Below are positions 1-10,800 of a stretch of DNA of 23,239 nt, piece by piece; the stretch's first letter is position 1; each line of letters opens with the position of its first letter. Where the stretch lies: NCBI GenBank assembly GCA_037447655.1, contig JBBHKE010003312.1, forward strand, positions 1 to 23,239, given 5' to 3'. Position numbers and translations under genes: made by a program. This DNA comes from Zygnema cylindricum (taxonomy: Eukaryota; Streptophyta; Zygnematophyceae; Zygnematales; Zygnemataceae). The notes under the pieces are model-generated. The model saw nothing but the letters and a program-made list of their open reading frames with translations. It ran no database searches and was not told where the DNA came from.

Positions 1-831
1 ACTATGGTTGGATAGTCTATCCTTTCTCATTCTTCTTTTTTCTCTTTCTCTCTACTCTCTTTCTTGTTTCTTCCCTTTCCCTCTCTCTCTCCTCCCTCTT
101 TCTTCCTTCTTTCCTTTAAGGTATTTGTATTCGAAAGGACTTGTTTCTAAAGGTTTTATTCAAAGAAGGGTGGGAGTAAGAGGGAAAAATCCCATAAAGG
201 ACGAGAGAGTTGTTTCACTACACTGTCCAAAAATAGCATTGATAATAATGATTATTTCTAGTCCCCTCTCGTTCTTTTATACGGTTTAAAATCAACGACA
301 TAATTTGAAACCGAATTAGAATAAATAAACACTAATATTAACGGGTACTATTACTTTTGTTTCTAATACCATTTGCGGTTTTTCAATTTGTTGACAAAAA
401 AAAAATAAGGCTTTTTTTGGTCCAATACTGATCATTAATGAAAACAATATAAAAAAGGGAGGCAACAGAACAAAGATCAAAAACAGAAATTCCTCGCAGT
501 CCAAAAAAAAATGAAAAAAGCAACAAACAAAAAATAAATGAAAAAACAAAACAAATAAAAAGATTGCCCGAAAGTTTATTAGATTGCATTTCTTCTTTAG
601 CCCTTATTGTCACCGATATACAAAAGCTATCACAAAAAACAATAGCTAAAATGTTTCAAAAAAAAAAAAAACGTAAATATCTCTCCGAAAAAAAAACAAA
701 ATTGTTCCAAAAAAGATGCAGAATCTCCCTAAAATGACAAAATTTTCCCGAAACGCAGAATTTACGCAAAAAGACAAAAAATCCCAAAAAGACATTAAAA
801 AGTTGTCAATTTCGAGGTTTTTTTTTTTTTT
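1..831. other. Helicase 3' flank, low complexity
   Basis: No gene was found. The start (20-115) is pyrimidine-rich and 380-830 is A-rich on the plus strand. It should include the helicase 3' UTR. A minus-strand AATAAA at 575-580, about 250 bases past the stop, is one possible poly(A) signal, but AT-rich sequence makes such hexamers common. Confidence 0.4.
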
Positions 832-891
832 TTAAGCCAATCCAGCCTCTTTTAAAACATTTTCAAACGCATCGTCGTCGTCGTAAGGGAC
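832..891 (-). CDS. LOS4: Helicase exon 9 (C-terminus and stop)
   Basis: It encodes the last 19 residues, an acidic DDDD stretch then [10 protein letters not shown] and a TAA stop at 832-834. The ending is like the KEAGL terminus of plant LOS4. The acceptor is TTTTGCAG. Confidence 0.9.
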   Translation of the reverse strand, partial: VPYDDDDAFENVLKEAGLA

Positions 892-3800
892 CTGCAAAAG
901 ACAAAAAAAAAAAAGGGGGGATCTTGTGAAAAGATGAAAAAAGAATCAAGAATGAAAGTGAAAAAAAAAATGTGAAAAGCAAAATGAACATGTGACAATA
1001 GAGTGAAAAACAGTGAAAAAAAAAAAAATCGAAAAAGATTGTAAAAAAAAAGGAAAAAGAGTGAAAAAAAAAGTGAAAAATAAAAATGTAAAAGGTGAAA
1101 AAGGTGGAAAGACGTAAAGTGGGATTGTGAAAGTGGAAGACAGAGAAAAGAAAAGAAAAAGACACAGAATGGTCATTTTTACACCATAATTCAAAACCCG
1201 GCTCGCCAGTTTTTACCAAAACTAAACAATTTAATAATAATATAAATAATAAAAATAATAATAATACATAAAAAAATAAAAGGAAACAAACCAAAATGGA
1301 AAAAAAAAACAAATGGACGATTTTTTTTTAAGAAATAACCAAAACAGTTCAAAAACAGATTCCATAAATTATCGAAACTTAAAAGAGAAAAAGTTTAAAA
1401 CGACAAGATTTTGGAATGGAACCAGAAAAAAACCAAGGGGGAAGAGAGGGAGGAGGAGGGAGGGGGAGAGGGGGGGAAGAGAAAAAGGAAAAAAGGACGG
1501 GGGGGAGGGGAGGGGGAGGGAGGGAGAAAAAGGGAAAAAAAAGGTACTTCTGTAATGTTTTTGTTGAAATGTCGCTCGATTTTTTGAAGAAGCATTTCGT
1601 CTCGACTTCCCGATATTAAATTAAACGCAGCACCTGTGAAATAAAGTGGTATAATAAAAAATTAAAGAATAAAATTAAAAAAAAAACAGAATCTTTAACA
1701 AACAAATCGACAAAGCGACAAAGAAGAATATATATATACATATATTATAAAGAATGTATATTAAAAAAATATGTATATATGAATAAAATAATAAATAAAT
1801 TATGATAAATAATAAAAAAAAAAATGCAAAATGACAGCTTCCATGGATGCATGAGTTAAAATTCTTATTAAGAACTTTAAATTTTTTTACAAAATTTAGA
1901 ATTTGTGAAGGTTTAAAAAATTTACAAATTTTTAGAGATTTCCACTTTTTAGATCTTTTAAAAATTACAGTATGTCAAATTTTCCGAGCACAAAATTTCC
2001 ACGAAAACCTCCACTCCTTATTCAGCCAGTCTTTTAGAGTTTTTTTTTAGATGCATTTAAAAAATAGTTTAACAGGTTTTTTGAGAGTTAAAAACGGATT
2101 TTAAGAGGTTTTCAAATATTTTAAATGGGTTTCCAGAAAATTTTAGGCTTTAAAATGGTTTTGAAACGAATTATACAGTTAGCAGGATTTTGAAAAAGCG
2201 ATAAAGAGGTTGTCTTTTAAGGTTTTTTTAAGGTTTTTGAAAAGTAAAAAAAAAAATTGAAGAACCTTCTAAAAGGTTTTATAAGGTTTTTGAGAGTTTC
2301 TCTAACAAAAATTGATATACCTTTCTCCCAAATCATCCACTCTTCCATCTTTTTATAAATATTCCTTAAAATATTCTGTAAATTTTTTCCAGCTTTTCCA
2401 TGTTTCTGAACATTTTGAAGATTTTAAATGGGATTTATAAAGGGGTTTTGAGGTTTTTAAGAGGCGTTGAAAAGTTTTAAAATGGGTTTGCTTAAGAATT
2501 TTAGGTTTTTGAACGGTTTCTAGAGAATTCTTTAAATACCTTCCTTCCAAATCCTTCCAAAATCTTCCAATTTTTCCTTTTCTTACACAGGTTTCGACAC
2601 GTTTTTAAGGTTTTTGAGGTTTTTTAAGGTTTGGAAACGTTTTTCAACAGTTTCAATGGGATATTTAAAACAATTTTAGGTATTTAAGAGGATCTCAAAA
2701 AAAATCGAATAGAAGTTTTAGGTTTTTGAGAGATTTTTTCAGAATTTTCAGATACCATTTCTCCCGAATCTCCCACTTTGTCCTTTTCTGGTGTAAAATT
2801 CAAAGAGGGTTTATGAGAAGAAAAAAAAAAAATAGGATCTGAAAAGGTTTTTGAAGATTTTGATGGGATTTTTAAGAGAGATTTAGATTTTTAAATCTCA
2901 GAGGGACAGGGAGAAGAGAGGAGGGCGGGAGAGGGAGAGGGAGGGAAAGAGGGAGAGGGAGGGAAAGAGGGAGAGGGAGGAAAGAGGGAGAGGGAGGGAG
3001 GGAGAGGTTTTTGAAGAATTCTCAAGTACCTTTTCTCCCAAATCTTCCACTTCTTCCTATTCGATGGAGGTAAGTTTCGTATTCCGGTTCATTCGGGTTT
3101 TGTTGTTTCGCCGGAAGGTCATAATTCACCACCAAAGTCACCTGTAAAAACATATTTATATTTCAATTTTAAGTAAAAACATTCGAAAATGTAAAACTCG
3201 GAAAAGAAAAAGGCAGGAAAAACATAAAAGGACTATAAAATACTAGTAAAAAAGATAAAATTTCTGTATCCCGGTTCATTTGGATAGAGCCATATATCGA
3301 TTATAGCGATTTCGGTAAGCCTCCCTCCCTCCCTCCCCCCTCTCTCTCCCCTCTCTCTCCCTCCCGCACTCCCTCACTACCTCGAACGAAATTTAGTGTG
3401 TGAACAATTAAAGTATATATCTCGCCAAATCTTGACCGGAATTTTGATTGGAAAAAAATTCTTTGTACAAAATCCGAAAAATGAATATCAATCCAAAATA
3501 CAAAGACCAATCCAAAATAAACACCAGTCGAAAAAATTAATACCAATCCTAAAAATAAACATCAACCCGAAAAATAAAAAATCGAGGAACAAAGTCTAAG
3601 TTTTGGTGCACGTAGAATTTTTCCGTACGGAAAATTCATTACGGTACGGTACGGTACATTGTCCACCTTTATTAGATTTAATCACTCTCATTTGAGTGAG
3701 TTTTTTTTTGACCCAAAAATCATTAGGATATTGTTCAAACACTAGTTAAGTGGCCGATATTGAACCACATTGCAACAAATAATTTAGTGTGGTTAATTAT

Positions 3801-4632
3801 AATAAAGCCAAAATTAAGTAATAATTCACCAACTCTTACAACGATTGGCAGTGTAGCGTGCCGTTTTGAAAAGCTTGCGAATAAAAACATTTGAATAGTA
3901 CGAAAAAATATGTATGGGTAGTACGAAAAAATGTACAGATAATACCAAAAACATGTGCGACAGTACAAAAAAAGGTACGAGTAGTCCAAAAAAATGTATG
4001 GATAGTATGGAAAAACCTATGGACAGTATGAAAAAATGTATGAATAGTATGGAAAAATATATGGATAGTACGGAAATATATACTGATAGAACCAAAAACA
4101 TGTACAAATAGTACAGAAAAAGGTATGGATAGTCTGGAAAAATGTATGGATAGCACAGAAAAATGTATGAATAGACAGGAAATGGTACAGATAGTATAGA
4201 AAAATGAGCGGATAATACAGAAAAATGTATGAATAGTACGGAAAATGTAAGGAAATCCGGAAATAAACGTACGATACTGATAATATCACGATGTCCAAGT
4301 CGATACATGACCGACAATAAACGTTGTCGGGTCAATAACCAGCAGTTAAAATTGAAGAAAAAGGAGAGAAAAAAAAATAAAACCAAGAGAAAAAGGCAAG
4401 ACCAACCTCAGCCTGATCAAATCCTCGCGCCAAAACGTCAGTCGAAATTAAAATTTTTGTAGTTCCCGACCGAAATTCCTTTATTACTCGGTCTCTCTCC
4501 TCGTGAGTCATCCCTCCTTGGATAGAAGTGCATTTGTGCCCCTCTAACTCCAACTTTCTATAGAAAGAAGAAGAAGTCGAGCCATAAGAGCCAAACCATG
4601 TTAGTATGCTCTTCTGAAAACAGTTATATATG

Positions 4633-4685
<53 letters not shown>

Positions 4686-4694
4686 CAGACACAG

Positions 4695-4769
<75 letters not shown>

Positions 4770-4859
4770 TATATATACAGATATATCAATACATATATTC
4801 CTTGGATATGATTAAGCCAAGTTCACAAGAGCCAAAACATGTAGATTTTTTCGTCTCTA

Positions 4860-4890
<31 letters not shown>

Positions 4891-7800
4891 CGATCGTTCC
4901 ATAATGGAGAAATTGTTTTTTTTTTTACGTTTTAATGATGTTCTTTTTTTTTTCGCCAGTGAATAAAAACATATAAATAATATATATATATATATATATA
5001 TATAAAAAAAAAAACAGAAAAAGAAGGTGAAAAAAAGTACCTGTGAAGCTCTCGAGCACTTTCTCGCGTTCGAACGAAAATTATCGACTGCCCGAGTTTT
5101 TCGGCGGCCGGAAAAATTCTGTCTTTTAAAACCGTTATTTTGTCGTCATTGGTGGGACATCGCACCCGATATTGTTTTATAACGTCCAAAGAAAGTTTTT
5201 CTTTTGGTACAAAAACTTGATTGGCTCGAGGAACCGCCCGATTTGCAAAAGCTTTCACTTTATCGCTAAAAGTCGCAGAAAATAAAAGAATCTGCGAAAA
5301 AATGTGAAAAAAAAAATGGTCAAAAAGAGGATGGGGAGGGAGTGGGAGGGGGAGAGAACGGGAGGGGGAGGAGGAGAGGGAGAGGGAGGGAGGGGGAGAG
5401 GGAGGGGGAGAGCGAGGGAGGGAGGAAAAGGGTGGCAAGTCGCAAAAATATTCACTTAATCACTAACAGTGGCAGAAATTTTTGAAAAATAAGACGAAAA
5501 ATTGAAGGAAAATTGTCCCAAAAAAAAAAAGGGTTAAAATTTTTTACTTTGTCGCTAAAAAAAAAAGAGCGGAGGAACTGCTCGAGTTGCAAAACTTTTC
5601 ACTCTGTTGCTAAAAGTGACGAAAATAAAAGAATCTAAAATGAAAAAAAAGGAAAATGCCCAAAAAAAGATGAAAGGGAGAGGAAGTAAAGAAAGAAAGG
5701 AACAAAAGGGAGAAGAAATAAATTACCCAAAAAAAAGAAAAAAGGGAGAGGAAGTGAAAGAAGAAAGGTAGAGGGAAAGAAACAAAAGGAAATAATAAAA
5801 TGTGCGACAGAAACGAAGAAAAAATAAGAATAATGGACATCGAAATAAAAATAAGTGAGAGGAAATGAAGATGAGGGAGAGGAAAAGGAAGAGAGTGAAA
5901 AGGGACCAAAATGTAAAAGACAGGGAAGAAAAATAGCAAAAAAACGACAAAAACAGGGAGAGAGAGGTAAAGTGAAAAAATTGAGGGCAAAACTGCCAGC
6001 TTTACCAGTTGACAACCCCAAAAAGGTTTTTTTCCCCTCTCTTTTTTCCTCTCTTTCTCTAAATTTTCTCTCTCTTTTTTTGGTCCTATCTTTCACTTTT
6101 TTCGTTTCTTTCTCTTTTTTTCTTTCCTTTCTCTTTTTTTCCTTTCTTTCTTTTTTTCCCCTCAAAATGATTTTTGTTACACATTTTCTCTGTTAACATT
6201 CTATTTGAAAAGGGAAAAAAAAAAAAACCGCGATTTTTTTCTCTATTCAAAAAAAAAAAACAAATGCAACATTTCAGGACATTTTTTCTATCAAAAAAAC
6301 CTTAGACCTGCTCCCGGGCCTATTTCCGGACCTAGACCTGTTTCTATACCAAATCCCAAACCTGGTCCCGGACCTAATCCGTAACTATTGTCACAGATAG
6401 CTGTCACTCCGTTACTGACAAATAGTTAAGAGACGAGAATCGACGATTGGGGCAGTAGGGAGGGCGGAAAAAGAAAAAAAAAGGAAAAAGAAAAAGTTAA
6501 AAAAAAAAAAGAAAAAAGGAAAAAAAAAAAGAAAAAAAAAAAAAAAAAGAAAAAAAAAAAAAAAAAAAAAAAAAGGGAAAAAAAAAAAAACAAAAAAAAA
6601 AAAAAAAAAAAAAAAGGGAAAAAAAGAGGAAAAAACCTGCAATCGAGCGTTTGCTTTAGAGATGTTGCTCATGATACGCAAAGAATCGTCTTGAAACCCG
6701 TCCTGAAAAAAAAAAAAAAAAAAAGGAGAAAGAGAAAAAAAAGGCAAAAAAAGGAAAGAAGAATTTAAGGAAAAGAAGATCAACTTTAAGACAAACCTCA
6801 ACATCTTTTTTTGAGTTTTAGAACCCTATTTTGATCACACCTCCTTTTTGGACCAAACATAATTTAGTGTTGAAAGAAACTATTTATTTCTTATGAAGTA
6901 CAAACGTCCCTCGAAAACAGATTTTTCTTTTAATATTGACTACTGTAATTAGTGTGGTTTTTGCTCAAACAAAAACTAATCCAAATTTGTATTTAAAAAA
7001 TTTGTTTATATGAATATGAATATAAATAAGGGTTTTATTTTTGCTTAAATGAAACAACTAACCTAACAACTACTTAATTTGAACTTGAATAAGCTCATTA
7101 ACCTAATTAGTACTTCCTTTCCTAAACAACATCCTCAAGTAAAAACCAAACAACGACATTGAGTGAAAGAGGAGAGGGAGAAAGAGGGAGAGAGAGGAGG
7201 AAGAGAAGGACAAGAGGGGGCAAGAGAAAATTAAGGTGATGAAGAGTCTAACCAACCATAAAAAACACCCTCTCCCTTCCCCTTTTCCTTAAAACATTTC
7301 ATACTCTAATACCGATTTGCCGTATCCTTCAAACATTATATATATATATACATATATATATACATATATATACGTATATATACATATATATATACATATA
7401 TATACACACATAAATATATATTCCTTCCTTCCTTCAAGTTATCTCCTCCTCTCTCACCTGGTCAAGTACCTAAGTTTTTTTTTCGGGTTTCCCAAAAAAA
7501 AAAAAAACCTTCTTTCCTTCTTTCCTTCATCTCCTCCTCTCTCACCTAGTCAAGCACATATTCTTCCCGGTTTTCAAAGGAAAAAACATACTTCTTTATC
7601 CCCTCCTCCCTCACCTAGTCAAGCATCCGACTTCTTTCAGAACTTCAAAAATTCAAAATCCTTCCTTCATTCAAGCGTAATTTTGAGGGTTTTTCAGGTT
7701 TTATAAGGGCCTTTTTAGGGTTTTCCAGAGTGAAAATCTCCTCCTCTCTCACCTGGTCAAGCATATGATCTGCCTCGTCGAAAACCAGAATTTTGATTTC

Positions 7801-10800
7801 TTTCATTTTCAAAATCCTATCTTTTGTCATCCACCTTTTTAGGGTTCCGGGAGTCCCTATCACCACTTGGTCGACAATCATATCTCGACGCGTCGCACTC
7901 GGGGTTCCATTGTCGGCCGCCGCGGTACAAGCACAAGTAATTCCGGTGTACTTTGCCATTTTCAGTAGTACTTCTTCATTCTGTCACCATGGGAAAAGAC
8001 CAAAAAAGGTCATAAAAGGACAAAGCACAAGGGTTTGTGGTGTACTTTGCCAATTTAGGTAGTACTTTTTCATTCTCTCACCATCAAAAACGACAAAACA
8101 AGGTCACAAAAAGACAAAAGCACAAGGAATTCTGGTGCACTTTGCCATTTTCAATTTACTTCTTCATTCGGTCACCATTGAAAAAGACAGCACACAAAAA
8201 GACAAAAATGCAAGAAATTCCCGTGTACTTTGCCATTTTCAGTTGCACGTCTTCATTCTGTCACTATTGAAAAAAATCAAAAAAGGTCACAAAAAAATAG
8301 GATCAAGGCAAGAGATAATGAATAAAAAAAAGAAGATACAGAAGACAAAATAGGATCAAAGAAAAAACAACACCAAACGACAAAACAAGGTCAGAAAATA
8401 AAACAAGCGCAAAAGACAAAATAAGATCAAAAGGGCAAAATTAGATCAAAAACACAAAACGAGATCAAAGACAAAATAATATCAAAAGAAGACGAGATAA
8501 GTCAAATGACAAAACAAGATCGATACACATGAAAAAACATACATTTTCAGTTTACAAGGTTTTCATCCTCAATTCTTTTTGGAGTTTGCGTTAAAAAATT
8601 TAGAACTTACACAAACAATCATTTCTAAAACCATTTTTTTTTCCTTTTTTTGTTCTTCTTTTTTTTAATCTTCCTCAATTATTCTTACTGGGCTTTCGGC
8701 AACCAGTATGAATTTCTCAGCGCTTAAAAAGACTATTTATGGTCCAAACTATTTCATGTTATGCACAAAAACAAACCCAAAAAAAATGTCAAAAAGAAAA
8801 CCAACCAACAGTTAAATTTCAAAATTCCTGTAATCCATTAGTGGACAATGTGATGACTCATTAGAAACAGATTTTGCTTTCTCTCCCAATCAATACTAAA
8901 CCCACAACTATGAAAATGTTAAAATAAAATTATATGATTTGTTAATTGCACTCAATCAAGCCCACACCTGTCACCCATTATGTCACCGAATCTACCCGAT
9001 AAAACCCACAACTTGGAGTCATTTAAAATAAAATAAAAAGCAAGATTATCGAATTTTACCTGTATCGCAAGTTCTCTTGTAGGACAAACACAAAGGGCCT
9101 GAGGTTCCTTAAGACTCGGATTTACCCGGCTTAACATTCCCAAAACAAAACAAGTGGTTTTTCCGGACCCATTGTGGGCTTGGGCAATAAGATGAGTATA
9201 AGGGGGCGTCAAAATAAGCGGTAAAGTTTCGGCCTGGATTTTACTCGGTTTTTCGAACTTCATTTCACTGTATAAACCTCTCAAAAGCTCCGGGGAAATA
9301 TTCAGGTCTTCGAATCGTTTTGCCGATGTGTACGGAGTATTATCTGCGAGAACCTGTTGAAAACCAAAAAAAAAAAGGAAAAGAAAAGGAAAAGAAAAAG
9401 GAGACGGAAAATGAAAAAGGAAAATAACTGTCAGTTTCACAAGTAGTGAAGACAATTTGGATAGTTTCCAGGAAAAGGAAAGAAAGAAATGGTTACAACC
9501 TGTTGGAGAAAGAACGTGCGACAAAAAACAACAAAAAAGGTTCCAAGAGTACGAAGAAAAGAAATGGTTAGGTGAGATTAACAAAAGGGAGTGAAACAAA
9601 AAACGTGACTAAGACTGACATGGATCTGTAATAACAAGCTTTGTGAAACTGTATGTATATTCTAAATACAAAAGTTTAAAGATAAGTCCTTACCGATATG
9701 TATGTACACACTACATAAAGTTTTAACATACATTTTTCAAGGTGGAACACGGGAATTTACACAACTTCAGTTTTTAACAATGTCAAAATATGCTTAAAAT
9801 GTCTAGATCCCCTGATAACAAGCATATAATAGGTATACGTACAACATATGTATATTTGTATTTAATTAATGATGCATAATTTAATAACGTTAATCCTTAC
9901 TAGTTTATGTAACCTCCCACATTAAAACCCTGGACCGCAAATCTCAAGAGTCAAAAAATGAAACAACAATCACTATTTTAAAATTTGTTACGAACCCTAC
10001 AATTTTCATGCTTAACAGTTGACAAACATTGCAATATTTACATTTATTTTTTTCACAAAGGGGTTTCAATCCAACATTTTTTATGCAACATTTTATGCAA
10101 ATCAAAACAAGAAAGTCGAATCATCTAAACATACACTCTAGCAGGTTTTTTAAGTTTTCTAAGATTTATAAAAATGGTGCACCATGAACTGCTAATTGAG
10201 TAAATAAATTATCAGCGTGGATTTTATATTAGTGCTATTAATTTAATTCATTTTCAAATGAAGTGGCTGGTTTTGAACCGTCTAAATTATTAGCGTTAAG
10301 AAAAAAAACAGTTAGTGGACACCGAATTAGTGGTAATAACATCAATAGCGATTCACGGTGTACACTGCCCATCGCTATTAGAGTTAATAACTCTAATACG
10401 AGTGTGCAATTTTTACCAAAAACCATATTGAGTAGCCTGTAATGCGCCCCGTGGCAAAACATAATTCAGTGTAGCTAATACTATATCCGCTTTAACGCTA
10501 AGAATTCAGTAACTTTCATAGAGATGTAAGGTGCAGTTTTTAAGTGCTTTCAAGTTATTCATTTTAGTTTAGGATTAGTTTAAATTCATTACCTTTGTCC
10601 TTTATGTCTTTTTTTCGTTCTTCAAAAATCTGCATATCTTCACTCTTCATAACTGATCTGAATTTTTCACAACCCTACAGAATTGTAAAAATTTCTTTTT
10701 GAATTTAAAAAAAAACACCACGGTCTTCCCTTATCTTGACTTCCCTTTAAATTTTCAACCTCCTCAAACTAGTTCTTTCTGACTATAAAAAAACGTTCTT

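Noticed and set aside
863-1312. 149-residue Phe-rich minus-strand ORF overlapping the last helicase exon
   Set aside because: It is a translation of A-rich intron 8; the real exon 9 is in another frame and has homology and a splice site.
3826-4386. 186-residue minus-strand ORF rich in Phe, Ile, Ser and Tyr
   Set aside because: It is a frame through the 21-bp tandem array in intron 6, with periodic residues and no domain.
4601-4815. ORFs of Tyr-Ile, His-Thr and Arg-Glu repeats on both strands
   Set aside because: Pure microsatellite translation.
5610-6165. Overlapping Phe/Ser-rich and Lys/Glu-rich ORFs in intron 4
   Set aside because: Low-complexity purine/pyrimidine sequence with no motif.
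6412-6804. 130-residue poly-Phe ORF
   Set aside because: Poly-T on the coding strand of intron 4; only the embedded 66-bp exon 4 is real.
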